Of a stretch of 55,674 nt of DNA, positions 17,198-27,544 are shown piece after piece. Within the stretch, counting starts at the first letter, position 1; each line of letters starts with the position of its first letter. Source of the stretch: an uncultured Bacteroides sp. (GTDB lineage Bacteria; Bacteroidota; Bacteroidia; Bacteroidales; Bacteroidaceae); the NCBI GenBank assembly GCA_947038155.1, contig CAMQVH010000016.1:1-55674 (forward strand). Reading direction: 5' to 3'. The translations under genes were made by a program, and so were the position numbers. The notes under the pieces are model-generated. The model saw nothing but the letters and a program-made list of their open reading frames with translations, had not been told where the DNA came from and searched no databases.

Positions 17198-18109
17198 TTA
17201 GAACAACTTAGCAGGATATTCACCGGCATCAACCAATGCCTGAATCTTGTCTACTACGCTCTGACGGTCTTCCGGATAAGTCACACCGAACCACTTGCTG
17301 GTAGTATCCAGCACCTCAACCGTTGCAGTTCCGTCATTAATCAATTTATCTACCATCAATGGGATGAAGAACTCGCTCTTCAGATTTTCCATATTCTTCG
17401 GATCGCTAAGGAAAGCCTTGAAGAATTCCTGGCTGTAAGCGAAGTAATCAGGAGTGAATCCCCAGAAATTCATACTAACCGGAGTAGTGTCAGGAGTAGC
17501 TGTCCATTCGCCATTGTCATCAATGTACTTCACTTCACCGTCCATACGTTGGATTTTTGTACGTTCTACTACAGATGTCAACAATCCTTTAGTGTCGGTA
17601 CTACAGATACCGCGAGATACCGTACCGCTTTCACTCAATGTATTTCCTACACGGAAACCTACCATCGAATAAACGTTCTTTGAATTTTCAGGAAGAGCGG
17701 AAAGGAATTTACCCATTACCTGGAAAGAATCGCGACCATAGAAGTCATCGCAGTTGATCACTGCAAACGGTTCCTTAATCACATCAGCGCCCATCATCAC
17801 TGCATGGTTAGTACCCCAAGGTTTGGTACGGTCTGCCGGGCAAGTAAAGCCTTCCGGAAGATCGTCGATTGATTGAAATACCAGTTCGCAAGGAATGTGA
17901 CCTTCGTATTTGGAAATAATTTTATCACGGAAATCTTGCTCAAAATCTTTGCGGATTACAAATACAAGTTTGCCAAATCCGGCATTGATGGCATCATAGA
18001 TAGAATAATCCATAATAGTTTCGCCATTAGGACCCAGACCGTCCAATTGTTTCAAGCCTCCATAACGGCTGCCCATACCGGCTGCCAATAAGAATAAAGT
18101 TGGTTTCAT
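17198..18109 (-). CDS. Sugar-phosphate nucleotidyltransferase family protein
   Basis: The 303-residue protein has a Rossmann-like NTP-transferase fold. The N-terminal signature LAAGMGSRYGGLKQLDGLG contains the nucleotide-binding GxGSR and the lysine K20. NCDDFYG, about residue 118, carries the metal-binding aspartate. GFRVGNTLSESGTVSRGIC follows. It probably joins an NTP with a sugar-1-phosphate (or similar phosphate) to give an activated sugar; the exact substrate is not visible. It is monocistronic, between its own promoter and terminator. Confidence 0.85.
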   Translation of the reverse strand: MKPTLFLLAAGMGSRYGGLKQLDGLGPNGETIMDYSIYDAINAGFGKLVFVIRKDFEQDFRDKIISKYEGHIPCELVFQSIDDLPEGFTCPADRTKPWGTNHAVMMGADVIKEPFAVINCDDFYGRDSFQVMGKFLSALPENSKNVYSMVGFRVGNTLSESGTVSRGICSTDTKGLLTSVVERTKIQRMDGEVKYIDDNGEWTATPDTTPVSMNFWGFTPDYFAYSQEFFKAFLSDPKNMENLKSEFFIPLMVDKLINDGTATVEVLDTTSKWFGVTYPEDRQSVVDKIQALVDAGEYPAKLF

Positions 18110-18162
18110 AAATTGTGTAATATTAAAAGGTTAGTGATGTCAACGGCATCAGATTTCGTTTG

Positions 18163-18170
18163 CAAATGTA
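18163..18170 (-). promoter_or_regulatory. Predicted -7 element for nucleotidyltransferase gene
   Basis: Minus-strand TACATTTG matches TAnnTTTG, about 53 bp before the ATG. TTTG- and CTTG-like boxes lie 18-23 bp upstream, inside the terminator of the preceding gene. Confidence 0.55.
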
Positions 18171-18171
18171 C

Positions 18172-18202
18172 AAAAACTTTCTTTGTTTCAAGACAAAGAA
18201 AG
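18172..18202 (-). terminator. Intrinsic terminator after the Omp85 gene
   Basis: CTTTCTTTGT (18177-18186) and ACAAAGAAAG (18193-18202) form a perfect 10-bp stem with a 6-base loop; five Ts follow on the minus strand. It begins 4 bp after the stop at 18207 and overlaps the upstream part of the next promoter. Confidence 0.8.
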
Positions 18203-18206
18203 AACA

Positions 18207-20546
18207 TTAAAACGGATACCCGATAGCAAAATGTATTCCCAAATTCTTTAAGAAGGCTCCGGTAACATTGTAATAGCCACTTCGTTCCGTATCATACGGC
18301 AGATGCAAAGGAATACCGAGGTCGAGACGGAAGACGAGGATATCCATATCGTAGCGGAAGCCGACACCTGTTCCTAAAGCAATCTGTTTCGGGAAAGTTT
18401 TCAGACGGAGCTGCGAGTCGGGACGAGCCTCGTCCTTGCGCATCAGCCAGACGTTGCCGGCATCGAGGAAGGTAGCTCCCCAGATACTCTTGAAGATACG
18501 GAAACGATACTCGACGTTTGCCTCGAAGCGGAATGTACCTATCTGGTCAAGATAAGAATATTTGCTGTCTTTCGGGTGATAGCCACCGGGACCGATACTA
18601 CGCACTGTAAAAGCACGGATACTGTTGGCACCACCGACATAGAATTGTTCGCTGTATGGGGCAATCGTAGCGTTGCCGTATGCGAAAAGAGCACCCAAGG
18701 CTACACGAGAGGCAAGCTTATTATTCTTGTCTATATTCCACAGATGGCGAAATTCCGTATTGAATTTCATAAACTGGGAGAAGGGGGCACCCAGAAGTTT
18801 CTTTCCTTCCTCGTTGTACGGCCGGCCGCAAGCCCGGTAGATGGTAGCGGTCACGTTTCCGGCAGAAGTTATGGTGGATTGCCACCAGATAGGATTCTTC
18901 ACTCTACGCACAGACGCGTTATCATACGTATAGGTGTACTCCATGGCCGGAATGAACTGATTGTCAAGACTGACATATAACGCAGGATTGTCAGCGGCAA
19001 TCTTTTTAAACTCTTCCGACTGGTGCTGGAGTACGTTGAATGTCAGTTTGAAAGGCGTGATACTGTGACGGCTGGTACGTGTCGGTTGGAAATCGTAGGT
19101 CGCGTTTCCGCCGAAGGATAACAGTTTGTAGTATCTAGCCCGGTTCAGTTGGTCGATATACAGACGGAAAGTAGTCGTGGCGGGAAAGTCAAATTCCCTT
19201 TTACTGAAACGCGGGAAAACGACTCTCGGAAAAGTCAAAGAAGTGGATATACCCATTTCCCAACTGTTCATCAACGAACTTTTCTCTCCACCGCCGGTCT
19301 GCCATTCGTAAGAACCTTTCAGTTTTACATTCCAGCTTTCACCGCCACCGAACACATTATTCCGGGTGACACCGAATGAGGCGCCGGGACCGGTTTGGTC
19401 ATTACTTTTAGTTACTACGTTCAGTTCCAGTTCCGCATCCAAAGGTTTGGCGAAAGTCGCCTGCATTGTAATGTCCAACGTATCACAGACAGCTGTCGTA
19501 TCTTTGGGGGCGTATTGTATATCCATATAGCTGAATATCCCTAACTGACTGAGTTTTTCCTGTACCTGTTCCTGGCGATACTGGCTGTAAAGCCGGGTAC
19601 GGTTGGAAGCACGCATTTGCGCGTTGCGTACAAACTGCTGATAATTGAGCCAACGATAAAGCATATTAGGGCGAACCTGCAATTTCTTGTAATAGTGAAT
19701 ATTCAGGTTCTTGTACATCATGCTGTCATCCGGGGCTTCTCCGTTCTTTCCAAACAAATAGACAGAGGCATCGCCTAAGTAATAAGGACGTTGTGCCGCG
19801 GCAGGCAATCCTGGAACGGGAATCAGGCGAAGGCTGATATGCCCGCCGGGTATCAAAGTAGTATCCGCCTGATAAGTCATATAGTCAGGACGGAAATAAA
19901 AATATCCACGATTACGTAATAAAGTGCTGATGCGGGTACATTCTTCGTCCAAGTCTACTACGTTGAACTGTTCGCCCGGACTGATATAAGACATCCGACG
20001 TCCTCGCTCCATAATCCGCAGAGTCTGGGGAGTGAAACGCTGATAATACACCGTATCAATAAAATAAGGATTTTTCATATCCACCGTATAGACAAGACTT
20101 GCTTTCAGACTGTCTTGCTTGTCAACAATCGTTTCATAAGCTACCTTGCCATTGAAATAGCCATAATCACGCAGTAAGTTGGTAGCCACCTTCACACGCA
20201 CCTCCGGATTGACCGTAGAAATAAACACGGGCGGGTTTGCGGCAAAACGATTGAACATCCATTTGCCGAATCCCTTCTTGTATTTCACGAAGTTATTGTA
20301 CATCCACATTTTAAAGGGAATAGGCAACATACCGCCAAGCATCTTCGTACTGGGTGTTTTATCAAGGGCTGCATCTATTTCCGTCAGAGCCGTTACTCCT
20401 ACGGGCGTTGTCGATTTATTCAATATGACAGTCTTGCTTCCGGTATAAAGCACTTCCCCTTCGGGGAGATGTTTCGTCACCGAACATGCCGATACTACTA
20501 CACTTATCAGGCAAACAGCCAATATTTTTATATGTATAGCTTTCAT
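18207..20546 (-). CDS. tamL: Lipidated Omp85/BamA-TamA family outer-membrane protein (TamL-like)
   Basis: The 779-residue protein starts with a type II signal and lipobox VSAC (C21), followed by SVTKHLPEGE. POTRA-like repeats span about residues 30-370. The 16-strand barrel of the Omp85 superfamily includes AFTVRSIGPGGYHP and EANVEYRFRIFKSIWGATFLDAGNVW. Lipid modification of a TamA-type barrel is known in Bacteroidota as TamL. It sits 31 bp downstream of the TamB-like gene, implying a joint role in outer-membrane assembly or lipid/protein transport across the periplasm. Assignment to TamL rather than BamA is from this neighbour and the lipobox. Confidence 0.85.
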   Translation of the reverse strand: MKAIHIKILAVCLISVVVSACSVTKHLPEGEVLYTGSKTVILNKSTTPVGVTALTEIDAALDKTPSTKMLGGMLPIPFKMWMYNNFVKYKKGFGKWMFNRFAANPPVFISTVNPEVRVKVATNLLRDYGYFNGKVAYETIVDKQDSLKASLVYTVDMKNPYFIDTVYYQRFTPQTLRIMERGRRMSYISPGEQFNVVDLDEECTRISTLLRNRGYFYFRPDYMTYQADTTLIPGGHISLRLIPVPGLPAAAQRPYYLGDASVYLFGKNGEAPDDSMMYKNLNIHYYKKLQVRPNMLYRWLNYQQFVRNAQMRASNRTRLYSQYRQEQVQEKLSQLGIFSYMDIQYAPKDTTAVCDTLDITMQATFAKPLDAELELNVVTKSNDQTGPGASFGVTRNNVFGGGESWNVKLKGSYEWQTGGGEKSSLMNSWEMGISTSLTFPRVVFPRFSKREFDFPATTTFRLYIDQLNRARYYKLLSFGGNATYDFQPTRTSRHSITPFKLTFNVLQHQSEEFKKIAADNPALYVSLDNQFIPAMEYTYTYDNASVRRVKNPIWWQSTITSAGNVTATIYRACGRPYNEEGKKLLGAPFSQFMKFNTEFRHLWNIDKNNKLASRVALGALFAYGNATIAPYSEQFYVGGANSIRAFTVRSIGPGGYHPKDSKYSYLDQIGTFRFEANVEYRFRIFKSIWGATFLDAGNVWLMRKDEARPDSQLRLKTFPKQIALGTGVGFRYDMDILVFRLDLGIPLHLPYDTERSGYYNVTGAFLKNLGIHFAIGYPF

Positions 20547-20577
20547 CCTTGCTTCTTATTTCTTTATTCTTGTTTCT

Positions 20578-23500
20578 TCACTTCTTTTTCTTAAAGATAA
20601 ACAACTCACTTAGTTTGTCCAACTTCTTGCGAAGCACGATACCGACTCCGGTTTCCGTAATCTCGCCTTCGAGCACACTCTCATAGTTCTTGTCATAGAA
20701 CAGACGGATATAGCGGGTTCCGGTTCTGTCCAGACGATATTCCAAAGAAATGTTGTCGATAAAGGATTCGGCATCATTCGTCGCATTCTCACCCTGAGAC
20801 ACCTTACCGCCGATTACAATCTGGAAGCGGTTGTTGAACAGACGTTGCGAATAACGGAAACTGTAATCCGTACGTTTGCTTCCTGTCTCCGAGTCATCGT
20901 GGTCTTCGACACCCACGGATAGACTCGCATTTTTCAGATTGCCCATCAATGAGTTTATCTGGCTGCTCAATACGGAAGTCAAGGCAGAACCCATGTTCAA
21001 CTTGCCAAGTCCGCCACCACCGCCGCCAATCGGGCCGGTGCCGAGATAGGTTTTCATCACCATAATATACAGGGCTTGCTTACCACGCTCTTCCGCCCCC
21101 ATGGCAGTCAACTCATTTTGCACAGTCGCATCTTCGGGAGCTGAGACATCGAACGCAAACGAAAGATTATCCAAACGGTTCTTGACAACGACAGAGACAT
21201 CGAAATTAACCATGCGGCTTCCGCCATTCTCCCCTTCGGAGACGGACGCACGGATGCGGTCGGTCGCCTTGAAGTTCAGCATCGGATCCATCGGATTTCC
21301 CGTCCATTCCACATAGCTGCCATTGTCAATGGCAAATTCTTTCGCGGCAATCACCGGTAAGGCATATTTCATCAAGCCGCCACTCAAAGTATAGCGTCCC
21401 GTCAGGGTCAAGTCACCTTGCGGAGTATATTTCATGGAGAGGTCACCACCACCTTCCAGTTCGATGCGGTTGTCATTGCTTGCATCCAAGTCGACTTTCA
21501 CGCGGACGGACGGGTCGATATGCACCATCATTACCATATCCAGTCCTCCTAACGAGACGGTCGGCACTTCCTGTCGGACGACAGTCGTGGTATCGCTGAA
21601 TGAGGTAAAGGTAACCAGACTTCCCAAGCGGTCCTGCACTGTCAAAGGTGAATCTGTCAAGACATAGGAGACATCGGTATTGCCCAAGAGACTTACATTC
21701 CCACGCATATTCAGTCCGTCCAAAGGTCCCTTCACCGTTGCCCGGAAGTCGGCAAATACTTTACCGTAGACCAGACTTTCACGGGTGCGTTTGGCATCCA
21801 GCAATGTATAATTCTGTGCCAGCATATTCAAATTCGCCATCGGACGACTCATATCACGGAAATCGACATAACCGTCAATGGTAAACGGATTCTTCGATGT
21901 AGTACAAATGGCGAATTTATCGAATAACAGCCGGTTGTTCTTTATCTGCACGGGGCGGTTGTCGAACACAAAACGTGCGCCATATTGACTGGAAAAAACA
22001 GCAACACTATCCAATACCAGTTCGCCGTTTATCAAAGGCTGCTCAGTGCTGCCCGTGATATTCAAGTTTCCGTCCATGTCACCGGACAGAGTGACCATCT
22101 GGTCGGGAATGAACGCATTCGCCACCCGGAGCGGGAAATGTTCCAGTGTCGTATTCACTTCCAGGCTGTCTTTGCCCGTCCGGGTAGGAAGCAATTTTCC
22201 ATCCGCCACCAGCACCTCCACCTGGTCGTGGTTCAGATAAGCGTTGAGATATTGTTTTCCCTGTTCGCCCGGCAGCCAGGTAGCCCCCAAAGCAATGTCA
22301 CCGATACGCTGGCGTTCGTAAGTCAGTTCGTCAATAGACGCTTCGGCAGAGAGCTGCAAGTCTTTTTCAGTTTGTATATAGTGGGCTTCCAAAGAGAACA
22401 ATCCGGTTACTTCGGGGAAATAAGGCAACACGCTCGTAATCTCTTGCAAGCGGATTCTGCGTATTTCGACATCTATATTCTGTAAAGACACCGTATCGCC
22501 CTGCATGGAATGAACCCTAAAGCCCATGCCTTCCTCGTCCCACATATCCACATTGGCATATACGCGCATATTCTTATGCAGATAAATCCAGTTGTGATTC
22601 TCGTTGAAATGGAACTGCTGAAAGGCGACAATCGGTTTTTCCGGAATCAGCGTAAAAGCTATTCCGTTGCCCTTTCCCTGTCCTTCGAACAGAGGGCGGG
22701 CGTTTACGCCCAATAATACGCCAGTCTCACCTTTACCATTCTTATAATCCACCAGCAATTCCGCATCGCGGTCGCGAATTTCTCCCGTCAAGGTAGTGGA
22801 GAAAGAGAATTGCGGATTCTTCGGGCCGTTTATCACTCCGGCACGCAACTTCATAAGCGTAGTGTCCTGTTTCACTGTGAAGAAAACGGTATCCAGTTGC
22901 AACGTGTCTACTTTCAGCGCATGAACCGCCGCCTTTCCATTGATTCCCCAATCGGAAGCCGTGCCGAATTTCATGGAAGCGTCATGATAGGATATGTTCT
23001 TGGTAGCCAGGAAATAGGCTAACGGATTCTCTTTTCCTGCGGAGAAAGACAGGACAGCTGTCGGTAATGCTTTACGCAGTTCGGCGTGATTCAGTTCCTT
23101 CTCGTCAATCTGCTTCATCAGGACGTCCACAAAGCGGATAGACTGGCTAATCAGAGGATTGACACCGGAACGTGCACTCAGGTTGAGTTTCATGTCACCG
23201 GAAATAAAATGCGTAAACACCCGGTTCTGACGGGCTTCCGCAGAAAGATTGAAAGCAAGCGGGCGTTTCATCGGTTCGGGCATCAGTCCCAGTTCGTGCA
23301 AGTCGAGCCGGATGACATCAACCGTCACTTTTCCGTCGGGATAGCTGTGTGCCAGATTATATTCGGCATCCGTCGTCATCTTCAACAGTTCATTATCACT
23401 CGTCAAGTTAGCTGTCACTAACGCACCTTTCAAAGCTCCCGTCAGATGGACGTTGGAGAGATGGTATTGAGCATAATGCAATCGGTCTAAAGCCAAATCC

Positions 23501-25089
23501 AGTTTGGCATATGAACGATAAGACATCACATCCAGTCCGCGCCCGTCAGCGGCAGCAGAAAGGGAAAGCTCATAAATGGAGTCTTTCGGAAGGAAATGAT
23601 GGAGTTGCAGGTTGTCTATTTTCAAGTCTGCCTTGTAAACCTCGGTGGCAGTATTTAATGCCGCGTTCACATTCATAGCCCCCTGCCCTTCTTTCAGATG
23701 CAGGTTTGCTTTGTATTCAGGGCCTTTGATGTCTACCTGCGCAACGAGATTCATACTGTCGGGGATGACAAGCGTACCGTTAGGCACTTCACCGGACAAG
23801 CCGGTAAGGAAATTCAGGTTCTGCGTTTTCATCTTCAGGCCGATGGTTCCCGAGCGGGTAATGCTATCAGCGAGGTTTTCGAGGATACCTCCGCCCTCTA
23901 AGGAGAATGCGCCCGGCAAGTCTGCCGTAAAGCGGGAAATCTGCATTTCTTTCAAGTTACCGTCCGTACCGGCACGGATGACAAGCGGACGAAAAGGATA
24001 GGCTTCCTTGAAGCTGTCCGGCAGTCCGCCAGTGAATAACATCACGTCCTCTTTGCCGATATACGCATTCAGGTTGGCAGACAAACGCCCCGTAGTCGGG
24101 ATATTGACAAGTTCCCAATAAGTATGAGCGGATAAATCTATTTCAGAATGAGGAGTTTGCAGTTTCAAGCCGGGTACACTGATGATTGAATCATTGGAGA
24201 ATGCCCGTCCCGTCAGTGAAGTAACGCTCAATCCCGAACGTTCGTTCATAGTGAATTCACGGATGACAGCCTTCATATCCCTACCTTTATATAATAAGGA
24301 ATCCAGCCCGATGCTGACATCACGGACGGCAATATGTGAAGCGTCGAAACCTTCGACGGGTTTAGCCGCACCAGTATCGTAGCTGGCGGAAGTGCCCGAC
24401 AACAAAAATTGTTTCAGTCCATAGAACTGGTTCTTCAAGTCGGCTTGGGCATCGTCAATAGTCGCTTCACCGATATGCGCAGCCATCCGCATCGAATCAG
24501 CGGGAAGCTGCATACTGAACGATACGTTTTTCAGTTTCAGCTGATGAAGGTCTACTTTCCAGTTTACAGGGGCCGAAGCGGTGGTATCCTTGGGAGTAGT
24601 CGTGGTGTCGTTCATCAGCATCTGCACATGAGTGTCCGATAGTTCCGTCGCATTAATAACGGCTGTTTCGTTAGACAAATCGACACCGTGACTTTGCAGG
24701 AAGAAACGTCCCAATACACCTTTTATCTCCATGCCGTCTATCAAATTGGCAGAATTGAAAGCAACGCGGCTCAATGTCACTTCGTCCACCTCCACTTTCC
24801 CTTTGAGCAGCGGCCACGCCTGCACACGTACATTCAGGCTTTCCAGAGACAAGAGTGTGTCCGGCTGCTGAATCACCTCCACGCCACGAACCAACAGATT
24901 GAGCGGGAAACGAAGGTCGATTCGTTCCACCTGAATCTGCATGCCGGTTGCTTTAGAAGCATATGCAGTAACCTCCCGACGTATAAGATTCTGTACAGGA
25001 GGGACGTAAAGCAACACCATTAGTATTACAAAGAGTATTATAGGAGTAAGCAGAATCCAGCTTACCCGTCGTATCCATTTTCGTTTCAT
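20578..25089 (-). CDS. tamB: TamB-like AsmA/DUF490 translocation and assembly protein
   Basis: The 1503-residue protein has one N-terminal membrane anchor (about residues 9-31) followed by an AsmA-like start (IQVERIDLRFPLNLLVRGVEV). A very long beta-rich periplasmic stretch comes next, and then a C-terminal TamB domain, with GKVFADFRATVKGPLDG and RYTLSGGLMKYALPVIAAKEF. Such proteins form a hydrophobic groove spanning the periplasm, proposed to carry phospholipids or help barrel assembly. It precedes the lipidated Omp85 gene, as in tamB-tamL pairs. Confidence 0.9.
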   Translation of the reverse strand: MKRKWIRRVSWILLTPIILFVILMVLLYVPPVQNLIRREVTAYASKATGMQIQVERIDLRFPLNLLVRGVEVIQQPDTLLSLESLNVRVQAWPLLKGKVEVDEVTLSRVAFNSANLIDGMEIKGVLGRFFLQSHGVDLSNETAVINATELSDTHVQMLMNDTTTTPKDTTASAPVNWKVDLHQLKLKNVSFSMQLPADSMRMAAHIGEATIDDAQADLKNQFYGLKQFLLSGTSASYDTGAAKPVEGFDASHIAVRDVSIGLDSLLYKGRDMKAVIREFTMNERSGLSVTSLTGRAFSNDSIISVPGLKLQTPHSEIDLSAHTYWELVNIPTTGRLSANLNAYIGKEDVMLFTGGLPDSFKEAYPFRPLVIRAGTDGNLKEMQISRFTADLPGAFSLEGGGILENLADSITRSGTIGLKMKTQNLNFLTGLSGEVPNGTLVIPDSMNLVAQVDIKGPEYKANLHLKEGQGAMNVNAALNTATEVYKADLKIDNLQLHHFLPKDSIYELSLSAAADGRGLDVMSYRSYAKLDLALDRLHYAQYHLSNVHLTGALKGALVTANLTSDNELLKMTTDAEYNLAHSYPDGKVTVDVIRLDLHELGLMPEPMKRPLAFNLSAEARQNRVFTHFISGDMKLNLSARSGVNPLISQSIRFVDVLMKQIDEKELNHAELRKALPTAVLSFSAGKENPLAYFLATKNISYHDASMKFGTASDWGINGKAAVHALKVDTLQLDTVFFTVKQDTTLMKLRAGVINGPKNPQFSFSTTLTGEIRDRDAELLVDYKNGKGETGVLLGVNARPLFEGQGKGNGIAFTLIPEKPIVAFQQFHFNENHNWIYLHKNMRVYANVDMWDEEGMGFRVHSMQGDTVSLQNIDVEIRRIRLQEITSVLPYFPEVTGLFSLEAHYIQTEKDLQLSAEASIDELTYERQRIGDIALGATWLPGEQGKQYLNAYLNHDQVEVLVADGKLLPTRTGKDSLEVNTTLEHFPLRVANAFIPDQMVTLSGDMDGNLNITGSTEQPLINGELVLDSVAVFSSQYGARFVFDNRPVQIKNNRLLFDKFAICTTSKNPFTIDGYVDFRDMSRPMANLNMLAQNYTLLDAKRTRESLVYGKVFADFRATVKGPLDGLNMRGNVSLLGNTDVSYVLTDSPLTVQDRLGSLVTFTSFSDTTTVVRQEVPTVSLGGLDMVMMVHIDPSVRVKVDLDASNDNRIELEGGGDLSMKYTPQGDLTLTGRYTLSGGLMKYALPVIAAKEFAIDNGSYVEWTGNPMDPMLNFKATDRIRASVSEGENGGSRMVNFDVSVVVKNRLDNLSFAFDVSAPEDATVQNELTAMGAEERGKQALYIMVMKTYLGTGPIGGGGGGLGKLNMGSALTSVLSSQINSLMGNLKNASLSVGVEDHDDSETGSKRTDYSFRYSQRLFNNRFQIVIGGKVSQGENATNDAESFIDNISLEYRLDRTGTRYIRLFYDKNYESVLEGEITETGVGIVLRKKLDKLSELFIFKKKK

Positions 25090-25204
25090 GTAAAAATGTG
25101 CCAGTATAAATTAAGTGACACAAAGTAAACAATTTATTTTTAGAAAAGGTTTGGATAAAGGCAAGAAAGATACGATGACCGGTCAAGGAGTAGGATATTT
25201 CCGC

Positions 25205-27523
25205 CTAATCGACACTTTTCATCGACGTTAAGTAATTTTCCGCTTCGCTGATTATAATACAAACGGTTGATAGTGCAGCCGATGCCGTATCGCTTATTTC
25301 AGTAGAGAAAGACTCTCCACGGCAGGATTCCAAAAACTTTAAAGGAGCTATTGCGTCCGATGCGCCTATCAACGTGAGGAGAGGGAGCAGTTTATGCGCC
25401 ATGGCAGCTATCCCGTCCGTATCTTTGTCAACGAAGGCTTGTCGCATCCGTTCGACATTCTTTTTTGTCTCCTCAACAAAGGTCTGAATGATAGAATATG
25501 CCGCTTCCGGGTCATCCCCGGAGTAGGCGGTGAGTGCGGAAAAGTTTATTCCGGTGTTTACCATATCTTCTGTGATGTGAACCTCATCAGCCGAAAGTTG
25601 CCCTTCGTTGACTGTCATCAACAATTCTTTTACTGTAAACGGTTTATGCAGGCATCCGGCAAAGCCGTGCTCGCACAAGGCATCCTTATCCATTTCGCTA
25701 CGGGCGGTCACGGCAATCACAGGAATGGTCTTTGCCTGCGGAATGTTGGAAGCACGCAGGAGTTTTACCAAATCGAAACCGTTGATAGCGGGCATTTGTA
25801 TGTCTGTCAGCAATACATCAAAAACAGAAGTGCGGAGTTGTTCGATAAGCTCTTCGAGCTGCTCGCAACATACTGCGTCAACACCGTGCTGTTTCAGCAT
25901 GGCTGCCGTCAGGCTGAGTTGGATCTTATCATCATCAATCAAGAGGACACGGATAACTTTCATCAGAGGAACGGCAGTTGCAGCTTCGTCAATATCCGCA
26001 GTTTCGTTTTCCGGAGATGATTGACTTTCCGGAATGGATTCGCCTACCGGATACAAGGGCAGAACTACTGTAAAGCAACTTCCCTCTCCCAGTTTGCTCT
26101 GCACATCAATCGTTCCTTCAAGCAGAACAACCAGTTTCTTCACGATGGATAATCCCAAGCCGAACCCTTCCTCTCCCTGGGCACCGGACAAACGGGTAAA
26201 TTCTTGGAAAATGCGTTCGCGGTCTTCGGCTGCCATACCTTTTCCGCTATCTGCAATCGCTATCGTCAGCTTTGAAGAATCATATCGGGCTGTCAGCGTT
26301 ATCTCGCCTTGTTGAGTAAACTTCACGGCATTAGACAGAAGGTTGTTCACAATCTGCCGAAGCCTCAGAGGGTCACTGACGTAACGTCCGTTCAATTCCG
26401 GAGCGACGTGGCACTGCAATGCCAATCCCTTGGCGACCGTCAACGGTTCAAAGCTGACATAGATTTCCTCGAACAACTGCGAAGGATTGAAAGTGACACG
26501 ATTCACTTCCTCTTTATTAAGGTCAAGGCGATGGAAGTCGAGCAAGTCGCTGACTAGTTTCAAGAGATGTTCCGAGGAACTTTTCATGTTATCCAGGTAA
26601 AAGCGTTGCCGTTCGTCCTCCGTCAGACGGGACAGTAGTTCAGTATAACCCATGATGGATCCGAGCGGCGCTTTGAAGTCGTGGGTTATGGCGAGCATCA
26701 GTTTTTCACGGGCTACGAGCAGGTCTTCCGCCCGTTTGTTCGCTTCTTCCAACTGCCGACGGTAGCGGTTGCTGCGAGAGATGTCACGTACTATCAATAC
26801 CAAGAAAAAGGCAGACAACAAAACCGCACCGATAGCGATTCCGGCAATGGTGCGTGCGGAGCGCATTCTTACCTCTTGTTGCATCTCAGCATCCTGACGG
26901 GCACGCAAAGTCATTTCTTCTTCGTATTGTTTTATCAGGCTATCCATTCTTGCCGTCAACTGCGAATTCATGCGTTGGTATTTAGTACTGGTGCGCCGGA
27001 TTGTTCTTCGTCGTTGCAGTCGTTTTTCTTCGGTAGCCATGCGAATCTTTTGCTGCAGGGAATCTTTAGAAGCAACCGGTTCCAAAATGGTATCCGTAGC
27101 GACTTCCAAAGATGTATTAACGAGTACGGCACTATCCTTGGAAGGAGCAAACACTTCCGCCAGTCTCTTGAAAAAACCTTTCTTATTGGGAGTAGTCAGC
27201 AGAGAGTCACGTTTAGTGATAACCCGATGCTGCACCCGTTGCTGAATTATAACAGAGTCCTGCTCGGAAATAATCTCTTCAATCTCCGAAGCGGAAAGCA
27301 GGCTGTCATTCGCTTCACTCAATACGCGGAGCATCTGGATGGTATTCTGGTCTTTCTCGTGAATCAGAGTCAGCAGGCTGTCTGTCCGCAGATTCTGCTG
27401 GTCGTCGGCAGCCGACAATGTCTCCATCTCATGATGCACAAACACCAGAGAAAAAAGAAGAATCGCAAGTAATAACGTGTAACCGATGGTTACTTTCAGT
27501 TTTGTGAAACGATAGGAAGCCAT
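25205..27523 (-). CDS. Hybrid sensor histidine kinase with receiver and Hpt domains
   Basis: The 772-residue membrane kinase has membrane segments at about residues 12-30 and 225-245, bracketing a coiled-coil-rich sensor region with no recognised ligand domain. It continues with HisKA (phospho-H281 in LAITHDFKAPLGS) and HATPase (N-box near 393, DSGKG 425-429). A receiver follows (IDDD 529-532, phospho-acceptor D574, K627), then a C-terminal Hpt domain with H710. All phosphorelay residues are present. It is the last gene of the cyclophilin-M16-MATE run, 21 bp after MATE. A partner could be the divergent sigma-54 regulator, but only proximity suggests it. Confidence 0.9.
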   Translation of the reverse strand: MASYRFTKLKVTIGYTLLLAILLFSLVFVHHEMETLSAADDQQNLRTDSLLTLIHEKDQNTIQMLRVLSEANDSLLSASEIEEIISEQDSVIIQQRVQHRVITKRDSLLTTPNKKGFFKRLAEVFAPSKDSAVLVNTSLEVATDTILEPVASKDSLQQKIRMATEEKRLQRRRTIRRTSTKYQRMNSQLTARMDSLIKQYEEEMTLRARQDAEMQQEVRMRSARTIAGIAIGAVLLSAFFLVLIVRDISRSNRYRRQLEEANKRAEDLLVAREKLMLAITHDFKAPLGSIMGYTELLSRLTEDERQRFYLDNMKSSSEHLLKLVSDLLDFHRLDLNKEEVNRVTFNPSQLFEEIYVSFEPLTVAKGLALQCHVAPELNGRYVSDPLRLRQIVNNLLSNAVKFTQQGEITLTARYDSSKLTIAIADSGKGMAAEDRERIFQEFTRLSGAQGEEGFGLGLSIVKKLVVLLEGTIDVQSKLGEGSCFTVVLPLYPVGESIPESQSSPENETADIDEAATAVPLMKVIRVLLIDDDKIQLSLTAAMLKQHGVDAVCCEQLEELIEQLRTSVFDVLLTDIQMPAINGFDLVKLLRASNIPQAKTIPVIAVTARSEMDKDALCEHGFAGCLHKPFTVKELLMTVNEGQLSADEVHITEDMVNTGINFSALTAYSGDDPEAAYSIIQTFVEETKKNVERMRQAFVDKDTDGIAAMAHKLLPLLTLIGASDAIAPLKFLESCRGESFSTEISDTASAALSTVCIIISEAENYLTSMKSVD

Positions 27524-27544
27524 GCGATTTTAAGTATTAAATCA

